NCBI GenBank assembly: GCA_030446685.1 | Contig: JAUJMV010000018.1 | Location: 1 to 37,125, forward strand | Reading direction: 5' to 3' | Source of the DNA: Thermomicrobiales bacterium | GTDB lineage: Bacteria > Chloroflexota > Chloroflexia > Thermomicrobiales > CADCWN01 | Length of the DNA stretch: 37,125 nucleotides | In this document: piece by piece, positions 16,762-26,417 of the stretch | How positions within the stretch are numbered: position 1 is the first letter of the stretch | How the letters are laid out: each line of letters begins with the position of its first letter | Made by a program: the position numbers and the translations under genes | Notes under the pieces: generated by a model | Told to the model about the DNA's origin: nothing | Seen by the model: the letters and a program-made list of their open reading frames with translations, nothing else | Databases searched by the model: none

Positions 16762-17609
16762 ATGTCCTCGTTTACCGCGGAAGAACTGTCCAAGGCCAGG
16801 CGGTTGAAGCAGCAGCAGGCCCAGCAACTCGCCGCCGATGGCGCGTGGGAGGAGGCGGTCGCGCTCAACCGCGAGATCCTCGAAGGGGCGTCGAACGACG
16901 TGCAGGCGCTCAATCGGCTCGGCAAGGCGCTCTCCGAATTGCGCCGCTATGGGGAGTCCTACGCCGCGTATAGCAGGGCGGCCGAACTCGACCCGGCGAA
17001 CCAGATCGCCAAGCGCAACCTGCAACGGCTGGAGCCGCTGAAGGATCAGAGCGACGAGGCGGCCGCCGCCGAGCGCCGCCGCACCCAGGCGCGGCAGTCG
17101 ATGTTCATCGAGGAGATCGGCAAGACGCGGCTGACCGAATTGCTGGGGCTGGCCCCGAACGAGACGCTGGCACAGATGAACTCCGGCGACGCGGTCGAAT
17201 TGCGCGTCGAGGATAAGCAGCTCGTCGTCTACAGCGAGGATGGCCTGCGCCTGGGCCACCTGGAGCCGCGGCTGGCGCAGCGGCTGATCGCGCTGATCGC
17301 GGGGGCAACCGCTACGGCGCGGCGGTGACCGCGGTCGAGCCGGGGATGCTGCGGGTCATCCTGCGCGAGATCTATCAGCACCCCTCGCAGGCGGGGCGCC
17401 TCTCCTTCCCGGCCGACACCAGGCCGGTCGCGCCGCGGCCGTACGTGCGCGACTCCGCGCGCCTCTACACCGGGGAGGAGGACTTCTCGGGCGACGAAGA
17501 CACCGACGATGACGATACCGACGCCGACGCCGACGCCGAGGACGACGAGGAGTTCACCGAGGCCGAGGAGACCACGCTCGACGAGCCCGAGGAGGAGCAG
17601 ACGATCTAG
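16762..17609 (+). CDS. TPR-repeat protein with acidic C-terminus (one frameshift)
   Basis: The first part (16762-17328) is helical with a TPR-like unit at about residues 45-90 (VQALNRLGKALSELRRYGE, then SYAAYSRAAELDPANQIAKR). It then has a beta-type domain (AVELRVEDKQLVVYSEDGLR). The frame stops in IAGATATARR, but one base over it continues NRYGAAVTAVEPGMLRVI, LREIYQHPSQAGRLSFPADT and a very acidic tail to TAG 17609. Restoring one G in the run 17301-17305 (GCG GGG GGC AAC) joins them into one protein of about 282 residues. Read literally, a separate GTG start at 17325 overlapping TGA would make a 94-residue protein, but the sequence logic favours fusion. TPR units mediate protein contacts; no partner is known. 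ATG 16762 has AAGGGAG upstream. Confidence 0.78.
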
Positions 17610-17640
17610 CGGCCGGGCAGGTGGCAAACCGGAGAGAGAA

Positions 17641-17666
17641 GGCGCGGCCCCCATCGGGGCCGCGCC
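17641..17666. terminator. Bidirectional terminator hairpin between convergent genes
   Basis: GGCGCGGCCCC (17641-17651) pairs perfectly with GGGGCCGCGCC (17656-17666) over a four-base loop. Outer bases AACCGGA (17627-17633) and TCCGGTT (17675-17681) extend the stem. It serves the TPR gene (plus) and the small membrane protein (minus). Confidence 0.75.
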
Positions 17667-17707
17667 GCGCTCGTTCCGGTTCTGTTAGACGGTATCGCGG
17701 ACCGGTG

Positions 17708-18055
17708 TCAGCGCAGGACGAAGAGGAGGACGATCAGGATCGCCAGCGCGATGGCCGCGATGATCGACAGCCGGATCAGGTCGCCGCGGATGTAGGCGTA
17801 CTCCTGCTCGCGCGTCAGCGCCGCGCCGCGCCGCCCGCGGGGCGCCACCGGGGTGTAGTCGAACTGGAGCGGCGCGGGCTCGGCGGCCTCGCCGTCCGCC
17901 GCGGACGTCGGGCGCCGGGCGGATGAGGTAGCGGACGCCGTCATCGCCTGCCGCGCCGCCAGCGCCTTCAACTGCGCGCGGTTCACCCCCGATCGCCGCC
18001 GGGGTTGTTGTGCTACGACCTTCCGTGCCACCGCTCGCCCTCGCCCCCTGCTCAC
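17708..18055 (-). CDS. Small protein with C-terminal transmembrane anchor
   Basis: 115 residues: a basic N-terminus (MSRGRGRAVARKVVAQQPRR), a middle part with [20 protein letters not shown], then EYAYIRGDLIRL and one C-terminal membrane segment (SIIAAIALAILIVLLFVLR) that runs to the stop. This is tail-anchored topology with the bulk in the cytosol. The start is GTG 18055; another GTG at the second MARKVV is possible, and neither has a strong ribosome site. It follows the DUF1232 gene by about 25 bp on the same strand and ends 42 bp from a terminator, so the two are probably co-transcribed. The family is not recognised by name; short conserved anchors of this form are common in Chloroflexota. 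Confidence 0.65.
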   Translation of the reverse strand: MSRGRGRAVARKVVAQQPRRRSGVNRAQLKALAARQAMTASATSSARRPTSAADGEAAEPAPLQFDYTPVAPRGRRGAALTREQEYAYIRGDLIRLSIIAAIALAILIVLLFVLR

Positions 18056-18080
18056 GACCGTCGCTCGTCACCCGCGCTGT

Positions 18081-18499
18081 TCACCGCCAGTCATCAACCC
18101 AGTATTCCGCCTCGATCGGCTCGCCCTTCTTGCCCGTGCGCCGCCCCTGGCCGGCCGCCGCGCCGACGCGCCCGGCCGCGCGACCGGGGGCCGCTGGTCC
18201 GGCTGGTCGACGATGCCGAGGTCGGCGGCGTGCTCCGCCACGATCTCCGGCGGCGACCACTTGGTCAGCATCCCGATCGCCGCGACGGCCAGGGCGATCA
18301 GGCCCGCGTCGTCCAGTTGGCCGAAGCCGAGGAGGAAATCCGGGATGGCGTCGATCGGCGAGAGGAAGTAGAGCGCCGCCAGCGCCGGCGGCAGCAGCTT
18401 CGGCAGGGCCGGGATGCGCGGGTCGCGCAGCAGCCGCCAGCCGAGCCGCAGGCGATCGATGACACCGAAGTCCAACTGTCGTGTGCCGCGTCGTGCCAT
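18081..18499 (-). CDS. DUF1232 (YkvA-like) small protein (one frameshift)
   Basis: ATG 18499 is preceded by AGGAG about nine bases upstream. The central domain has LGWRLLRDPRIPALPKLLPP, LAALYFLSPIDAIPDFLLGF and GQLDDAGLIALAVAAI, the DUF1232 signature with two hydrophobic helices around SPIDAIPD. Near residue 110 the frame drifts into Arg/Ala-rich sequence; one base over it ends GRRTGKKGEPIEAEYWVDDW-R with TGA at 18081-18083, a much more natural tail. A single missing C near 18172-18176 on the minus strand (GGCCGGG for GGCCCGGG) explains it. About 139 residues after repair. The family is membrane-associated and of unknown function. The tail-anchored gene follows closely. Confidence 0.78.
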
Positions 18500-18587
18500 G
18501 GTCCCCACTCCTGCTTGCCGGTCACTCCAAAGTATACGCGCCCGCACAGCAGGAATGCAAAAGTGATGCCGCCGCGGGAGAGTCGGT

Positions 18588-18682
18588 AGTCGGGTAGTCG
18601 GGTAGGAGGATGGGTATCTTCCGCGATAGGAGAGACCCGGCTACCCGGCTGCCCGACTATTTCACTACCCGACTACCCGACT
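18588..18682. repeat. Palindromic GTCGGGTAG element, copy 2
   Basis: AGTCGGGTAGTCGGGTAG (18588-18605) is repeated inverted at 18665-18682. The interior includes a further diverged unit (CCGGCTACCCGGCTGCCCGA). It ends two bases before the stop codon of the minus-strand membrane gene at 18685, as copy 1 lies at the end of miaB. Confidence 0.8.
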
Positions 18683-18684
18683 GG

Positions 18685-20906
18685 TCACGGCTTGGGCGGC
18701 AATTCGACGTTCGAGATGTTGAACGAGAGCGGGCGCGTGTCGTTGCCCGCCGCGCCGACGCTCGCCGGGCTGGTCGGAGGATCGAGCGCGCGCAACTCGA
18801 TCGTGTGCTCGCCGGGCGTCAGGGTGAGCGGCACGTCGAACCGCTGGGTGTGCTCGACCCGCCACTCCCCGACCGGGCGGCCGTCCAGGAGGATCTGCAG
18901 GCGGCGCGGCTGGTGGTACGCCCAGGCGTCGAAGCGCAGGGCGTAGGTCCGCGCCTCGGGTCCGAACGACCAGGCGTTGAGCGAGGCGGCGGCGCTGAAC
19001 CAGCGCGCCGGCGGCTGGCCGGCGGGCCGCTCTTCGAGGTCGTACCACCCCGGCCGAGGGCGAGGAAGGACGTGGGGGCGCCCGGCGGCCGCGGCCGGTA
19101 GACCACCGTCTCCCCGTCCTGGTAGACCGGCGTCGGCTCGGCGTAGCGGCCCAGGAACTGCGGCAGCCCCTGGCGGTCGAGCCGCGGATCGTCGGGGTAG
19201 ACGACGATCCAGCGCACGCCGCTGTAGTCGAGCGCCCACGCCCCCAGGTTCGCCGGCTCGACCTCGAGACGATCTCGACCCGCGCTCGGGCAGGCCGCCG
19301 AGCGGCGGCAGGACGCGCAGGGGTAGTGCATCCGCCGGGCGACGTAGCCGCCGACGATCGGCCGGCCATGCACCGTCTGGTAGTAGTTCGACCGCGCGCG
19401 CCGCAGCGAGAAGGGCCACTCCAGGATCGTCCCGGCTTCGGGCGAGCCGGCGAGCTGCCGGTAGAACGCGGGGGCTTGGACCCGCTCCATCTGATAGGGC
19501 AGGGCGAGGTGCTCGACGAGCAGGCCAGCCAGCAGGACCGGCGCCAGCGCCAGGCGTGCCCGCCCGCCGCCGAGGCGGGGAAGCGCCGCGCGAGCTGGAC
19601 CAGCCCCAGCCCGGCGAGGACGGCCAGGCAGAGGGTGAGCATGACGCTGAACCGCAGCGGCACGCGGGCGACGTTGAGCCCGGGCAGCCGCTGGAGGGCG
19701 GCGTAGGGCAGCGGGACCGACCAGCCGCTGTCGCCGAAGCGCCAGCGGCCGTTGACGTGCAAGACCGGGCCGAGCGCGAGCAGGCAGAAGACCATCGCCG
19801 CGAGCGCCCAGAGCCCGGCGCGGCGGCGATCCCACAAGAGGCCGAGCGCGGCCAGCGCCAGCGGGAGAAACCCCAGGAAGATCGCGGCCTCGACGGGTGG
19901 GGCGGTGAAGTCCGCCTGCATCCGCTCGCCCCAGGCCCCCCACCAGGGGTGCAGCGGGCTCGGGAGGACGAAGTTGAGCAGGTCGGCGGAGTAGGTCCGG
20001 GCGGCCGACAGGTCGGGGAGTTGGGTCACGCCGCTGCGGATCTGCGCGACGGTCGGCACGAGCAGCGGCAGCGCGAGGACGAGCCAGGCGGCGCCGATCG
20101 CGGCGGCGTGAGGGCCGGCACGAGCGAGCGCCGGGCGATCGTCGTGTAGGCGACGTAGACGGCGGTGAAGAAGAGGGCGAAGACCACTGCCAGTCCACCA
20201 GCATCAGCAGGACCAGCGCGCCGCCCGCGGCGCCGGCCAGGAGGGTGCGGCGGCGCCCGGTCGTCTCGGTCGCCCGGAGCAGGCAGAGGGCGTAGGCCGG
20301 CAGCCACCCCGACGAGAGGAGGTTGGTGTGCCCGAGCAGGTGAGTCATGTGGTAGGAGCCGAAGGCGTAGATGACCCCGCCGACGACGCCGGCCAGCCGG
20401 CTGCCGCTGACGTGGGCCACCAGCAGGTAGGCGAAGTAGGCGGCCAGGATGAACGAGAGGAAGACGACCGCGTTGTAGGCTGCGGTCGTGCCGAAGGCGA
20501 GCTGCACCGGGATGCTGATCACGCCGTTGAGGAGGTTGAGGGTGTGCAGGTAGAGGGCGCCCCGTAGGGCGCGTAGAGCAGCGGGGTGAAGAAGGGGTTG
20601 CGGCCCTGCGCGAGGGCCTCGCGCGCCCACCAGTAGCCCCAGTAGTTCATCAGGCGTCGCCGCCGTCGCCGGGGACGTGCGAGGTGAAGTGCGTCACCAG
20701 CGGGTAGGTCATGAACGCGGTGAGGAGGGCGTAGGCGCCAGGTGGTGGCGGCCGAACACGCCCAGCCGCTCGCGGCGGTCGAGCGGTGGCGGCGCTGGGT
20801 CCGCGCGCGGCGGTCGAGCCCCACGCCGCGCTGGAGGCGCGCAGGGGGAAGGCGCCCGCCGGACACGCCGCTTCTTCGACTTGGGCCGTTCCGGCGCAAG
20901 GGTCAT
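18685..20906 (-). CDS. Polytopic membrane protein, GT-C / YfhO-like (about nine frameshifts)
   Basis: Pieces of one protein lie in all three minus frames, in order: MTLAPERPKSKKRRVRR (start 20906, or GTG 20936), LLTAFMTYPLVTHFTSHVPG, NYWGYWWAREALAQGRNPFF, LYLHTLNLLNGVISIPVQLA, SFILAAYFAYLLVAHVSGSR, GHTNLLSSGWLPAYALCLL, FALFFTAVYVAYTTIARRSL, YSADLLNFVLPSPLHPWWG, FLGFLPLALAALGLLWDRRR, RVPLRFSVMLTLCLAVLAGL, VYPDDPRLDRQGLPQFLGRY, and a C-terminal beta-rich domain ending SFNISNVELPPKP before TGA 18685. At least eight membrane segments are followed by an extracytoplasmic part. Each frame step is in the same direction (+1 in codon register, one base missing). About 743 residues after repair. The order of conserved-looking segments shows an intact gene behind the errors. 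The architecture is that of membrane glycosyltransferases or YfhO; the substrate is unknown. Confidence 0.65.
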
Positions 20907-20936
20907 CGCTGTCGCCGTCCCGCCGCCCGCGATCAC

Positions 20937-22397
20937 TCGCGATCGCGATCACTATGGTGGAGGTATAGGGAGCGCCAGGCGGTTCGGCAAGCATCGCGAA
21001 GACGCCCCCGAGTCGCGGGCGCCAGACCAAGGAAGGTCGCGCCCGCTTCTTCGACTGGGCCGCTTGTGCAGTCGCCAGAGCGCCCATACAGGGGCAGCGC
21101 CATCGCAGGCGCCTTCCCGCTCTCGCTGGAGTCGACCGCCGCTTGCAGAGCGTATTTGCAGGGGGTATCGTCACGCCAGGCGACGACGTCCCGTTGTTCC
21201 CGATCGGCAAGCGTATTGAATCGCCGGGGCACCTGCTCAATATCCGCAGCAGCACGCGCGTCCCATCGGGGAACACGCGCCGGGATTGTGGCCTGGCGAT
21301 TTGTCTCCCCCGTCCACGAATCGACATCGGCCATAGAGGGTACCGTCGCCAGCGTGGAGACGATACCAGTCGACAAACCTGACCACCCAGCAGTCGCGCC
21401 CTACAGTGTTTCGAGGGGAAGTAGTGGGGTAGAATGGGCGGGCTGGCGGTCGGGGAGGGCCAACCGGGCGAATGCTGGACCGTAGTGCGTGAGCAGGCGG
21501 GGGAGACTCGCTCCGGCGGTGGCGCGGCGTTTGGGTCGCACGACGATCGGGAGCACCTGCGGCAGTTGGCAGAGCGGTTTCGTCCCGCGCCCCGGCGGCA
21601 CGCCGGCCCGCGCGTGTTCGCGTAGGTGACGGCGCGCGACGCTGGAGCAGCACTGCGCGACCTCATGTTCGTCAGCACGATCGGTGCCGAGGGCCGCGAC
21701 GGGCGTCCGAGGTGTCCGCCTCGTGCTCCTCCCAACGCTGCGCGCGCCGCGCAAAACGAGCCGACCGCGCGCGAGATCGGTGTAACTGGCGGCGGCGATG
21801 ACGGTCGCGGCGCGGCGGACACGCGGGCGGTCGAGGCGACGGAGGCGCACCGCCAGCGGGAGAGCCACAACTGCTGGCGGCGGCCAGGATGTGCGCGAGG
21901 GTGTTCGCCCGGGCATCCCGCGCCGCGCCAAGGCGCGAGGCCGGCGATCGGCGACGTTCGGCGTCACCCCGCGCGCGCACCTGCTCGGGCGTCAGGCTGC
22001 GCGGTAACGGGTGTCGAGGATGCGGGCGAGGGCCGCCAGTTCGCCCATGAAGCGCGAGTGTACGACCTACGTCGCGGTCCGACGACGACCGACTGTGGTC
22101 GTTCACCGAAGTCTACAAAGTACCGGTAATGCGTCGCGAGGGTGGCCAATTCCCCTTGGGAGTGCTCCATCGAAACGAATGCCTGGGGAAAAGCCGGATA
22201 CAAGACTATCTCCTCACGTTTCGAGATCCATGACCTCACCATCTCCTGCTTGCGCGATCGCGATTTCGTTCGCGGCGATACATCGGGGACGTACAGCGTG
22301 GGTTTTCCGCCACTTCTGCAAGAAGGTCAGGGCGCGACGAAGCCTGGTGCGCGACGTTTCACGCGAGGTACGGGCGAACCTGCGGGCAGGGGCGCGG
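20937..22397. other. 1.46-kb stretch without a recognisable gene
   Basis: No frame gives a known protein. Minus-strand frames with fairly natural composition exist at 20933-21376 (RVPRWDARAAADIEQVP, EEAGATFLGLAPATRGRLR) and 21964-22242 (EEIVLYPAFPQAFVSMEHSQ, GELATLATHYRYFVDFGER), but they have no good start context and run into shadow-like sequence. 22140-22330 is clearly lower in G+C than its surroundings. GCTTCTTCGACT occurs at 20869 and 21045, next to GGGCCG both times. It may be one or two decayed or error-ridden minus-strand genes. Confidence 0.4.
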
Positions 22398-23894
<1,497 letters not shown>

Positions 23895-23980
23895 CTAGCG
23901 GAGAGCCGGGGAGGCTATACTACGGCCACGAAGCGGGCGTGGGTCAGATCGAGTGCAAGCGGCGGCGCTCCCCGCAGCGC

Positions 23981-24008
23981 CCTACGCTCCACGCCCTACG
24001 CTCCACGC
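23981..24008 (+). repeat. Tandem duplication of CCTACGCTCCACGC
   Basis: Two exact adjacent 14-bp copies, 23981-23994 and 23995-24008, end 15 bases before ATG 24024. Confidence 0.7.
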
Positions 24009-24023
24009 AAGATGGAGGTCGCC

Positions 24024-24963
24024 ATGCCCAGACGGATCCACCCGATCGTCTGCCCCTACGACACCACGGCGGTGATGGCCTATCGTCGACGCGCCGGAGC
24101 GGGCGCTGATCGACAGCGGCGGCGCGCAGCATCCGGCGGGGCCGATCCGCCGGGCGCTCCGCGAGCGGGGACACGACCTCGAGGCGGTCGGCCTGGTGAT
24201 CAACACGCACGGCCACTGGGACCACGCCGGGGGCGACGCGGCGGTCGTCGCCGCGTCCGGGGCGCGGGTGCTGATCCACGAGGCGGGGGCGCCGCTCCTC
24301 CTCGACCACGGCCGCCACCTCGACGGCTACTACACGGCGGGGGCGCGGGCGCTGGAACAGCCGGACCTCGTCGCGGCGCAGCGCGCGGCCTTCCCCGCCG
24401 TCTTCGGCCCGCCGACCGCGCCGGATCGGCTGCTGCGGGAGGGCGACGCGATCGACCTGGGCGACGGCGTCGGGTTCCGGGTGCTGCATCTGCCCGGCCA
24501 CGCCGACGACCACGCCGCCCTCTACTGGGAGCGCGAAGGGGTGCTGATCGCCGGCGACGCGGCGCAGGGGACCGGCTCGCGGCGGGGCGGCTGCCCGCTC
24601 TACTTCGACGGGATCGCCCAGGCGCGGGCGAGCATCGCCCGGCTGCGCGAGCTGCCGTTCCGGACGCTCCACGTCTCGCACCCCTTCGGGCGCTTGGGGA
24701 CCGACGAGCGATCCACCGTCTACGACGCGGCGGGCGGGCGGGCCTTCCTGGCCGACAGCCTGGCCGTGCTCGACGCGCTGGAGGAGGCGCTGCGGGCGGC
24801 GCTGCGGGCGCACCCCGAGGCCCCGTTCCCGCCCTCGCCCGCGCCGCGACGGCGCACCTGGAGCGCGCGGGGCGCTGGCCGCTGGTCATCGACCCGGCGA
24901 GCGGCGCCGGCCGGGGCCGCGCCGACCCTGCACCGCCTCTGGCGCGAGATCGACGGCGCGTAA
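24024..24963 (+). CDS. Metallo-beta-lactamase-fold hydrolase (several frameshifts)
   Basis: ATG 24024 (AAGATGGAGGTC upstream) starts MPRRIHPIVCPYDTTAVMAY; the frame then slips near 24084 (TATCGTC where about two bases are missing) and resumes one register over as DAPERALIDSGGAQHPAGP and LVINTHGHWDHAGG. The HxHxDH metal site is followed by LHLPGHADDH, VLIAGDAAQG and LHVSHPFGRL, giving the full set of metal ligands of this superfamily. Near 24840 the frame slips again to reach ALARAATAHLERAGRWPLVI, and once more near 24910 to end LHRLWREIDGA at 24963. Total about 314 residues. The family includes thioesterases, lactonases and glyoxalase-II-like enzymes; the substrate cannot be told. No signal peptide. 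The slips have the same character as others in this 10-kb zone. Confidence 0.75.
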
Positions 24964-25058
24964 CCCCGGCGATCGCCGCGCGGGGCGTTTGCCGCGCCCG
25001 CGCGTGTGACGCTATCGTAGGCGCGGCGGCGTGGTTGGAAACGATTGGGGTGCCTCCG

Positions 25059-25446
25059 ATGGCTGCGGCGCGACTCCTCACCCCCGGCGAATACCTCACG
25101 CTGGAGCGCCAGGGCGAGCGGAAGCACGAATATCGGCCGGCGAACGGCGCCATGGGGACCGAGCTTCCGCCACACCTGCTCCAGACCAACATCGTGGCCA
25201 CTCTCGTATCGTCTCATCCCCACCTTCCGCGAGTACGTGCTGGTGGCCCAGGAGTCCTACACCATCGATCACTACATCCGCCAGCCTGATGACACCTGGA
25301 ACCTCTCGATCGCCGACCGCCTCGATAGCGTGATCACCCTCCCTTCGATCGGCTGTACGCTCGCCCTCGCCGACGTGTACAGGCGGATCAACTGGCCGAC
25401 TCGACCGCGACATAGTGAGGATCGGCGCTGCCTGGGTTGGTGGTAG
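25059..25446 (+). pseudogene. Uma2-family (DUF820) endonuclease remnant with central deletion
   Basis: ATG 25059 begins MAAARLLTPGEYLTLERQGE and RKHEYRPANGAM, the typical Uma2 N-terminus, then HLLQTNIVATL. One register over, the C-terminus follows directly: IPTFREYVLVAQESYTIDHY, IRQPDDTWNLSIADRLDSVI, TLPSIGCTLALADVYRRI. Intact Uma2 proteins are about 180-200 residues; here the two ends are joined near 25190-25220 and about 70-90 central residues, including the acidic and lysine catalytic residues of the PD-(D/E)xK core, are missing. Unlike the single-base slips elsewhere, this is a real loss of sequence, so I call it a decayed gene. Such genes are plentiful and quickly turned over in Chloroflexota and cyanobacteria. 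Confidence 0.75.
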
Positions 25447-25515
25447 AGGCGGGTTTGCAACCCGCCCGGCCCTGCCCTGCCCGAGGCAACCAGGGCGGGT
25501 TGCCGCCGCCCCTAC
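25443..25515. repeat. Palindromic GTAG-GGCGGGTT element
   Basis: GTAGAGGCGGGTTTGCAACC (from 25443) ends in an inner palindrome GCGGGTTTGCAACCCGC; the sequence GGGCGGGTTGCCGCC-CTAC at 25493-25515 is its rough inverted partner. It overlaps the end of the Uma2 remnant (stop at 25446). It resembles the dispersed GTAGGGGCGGGTTTGAAACC-type repeats of Chloroflexota. The rest of 25516-25712 shows nothing. Confidence 0.65.
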
Positions 25516-25712
25516 CGGCCAAAGGATTCGACCTGATCGCGCAATAGCGGCTGCCCCACGCCGGTACTCATCCGCCACCTTCAGTCACCGCCTATCCGCG
25601 GAATGTCCGAGGCGGGACGGTTGAGCAACGAGTCGGGCAAGCCGCGCGAGTGCCCGGTGCACGGGCAGGCAGGACGGAACCGCCGCTGGGGGCCGTCCCG
25701 TCGCCCCACGCG

Positions 25713-26368
25713 CTACTCGCCAGGCACCGGCGTCGCCTGCACCCCCGGCGGGATCTGGTATCCCTGCCCCATGCGCCAGACGTAGATCGTCCGGCTCGGG
25801 CAGTGAATCTGCCCCTTGCCCGAGGCGAGCCCTTGGGGGCCGCCGAACCCGCGGGAGATCGGCCGCGCGGCGGGTGAGGATGAAGGCAATCCCGACGGTC
25901 TCCCCGATCCGCTCGTCGTCCGGCTCGACCCACAGTCGGCGCAACTGCAGCCGCTCCTGCTGCCCATGCCGCTCCTGGAAGTAGGCCAGGAGTTGCGCGC
26001 GGCTGCCGGCCGAGAAGGAGCGCGCGCGAGGCCATCCGGCCCCATCCCAGCCTCGGCGACGGAGTACTGGGCGAAGCGCGAGAGGGGAGGATCGAATCGG
26101 CGGGGAAGAAGCCGGCCAGCCGGCCCTGGTCGCCCGCGTTGAAGGCCGTGATGAAGTCGGTGATCAGCCGCGTCACCTCGCCGGGCTGGCAACCCGCCGG
26201 GAACCGCGCGGTGGTGACGGTGATGGGGAGGGCGTCGGCGAACGCCAGCGCCATCGGCTGGCCCCCGGTGGTCGCCGTGCCGGCGGCGCCCCCACCCCCA
26301 CCGGCGCAGGCGACAAAAGCGAGGAGCAGGGGGAGCACGGCGAGTATCCGGCAGCGGGACCCGACCAT
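25713..26368 (-). CDS. Lipoprotein with NTF2-like domain (several frameshifts)
   Basis: ATG 26368 has GGAGGAGG about six bases upstream. The signal peptide MVGSRCRILAVLPLLLAFVA ends at a cysteine (residue 21, FVAC; Phe at -3 is less usual for a lipobox). A Gly-rich linker follows. The domain FPAGCQPGEVTRLITDFITA, FNAGDQGRLAGFFP resembles the first helix of NTF2/SnoaL-type folds. After the first slip it reads DPPLSRFAQYSVAEAGMGPD, after the second LLAYFQERHG and QLRRLWVEPDDERIGETVGI, after a net two-base slip GFGGPQGLASGKGQIHCPSR, ending TIYVWRMGQGYQIPPGVQAT before TAG 25713. About 220 residues after repair. The ligand is unknown. Confidence 0.68.
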
Positions 26369-26417
26369 CACGCTCCTCCTCCCGGATCGCCCTGTCGCCC
26401 GGGGCCGACCGCCCCGA

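Noticed and set aside
17325..17609. Separate 94-residue acidic protein starting at GTG 17325
   Set aside because: Its N-terminus continues the TPR protein's sequence one frame over, and a short G run explains the slip; I prefer one fused gene.
20650..21870. A 406-codon minus-strand frame upstream of the membrane gene
   Set aside because: Only its last part (LLTAFMTYPLVTHFTSHVPG) belongs to the membrane gene; the earlier part is low-quality sequence with no recognisable domain.
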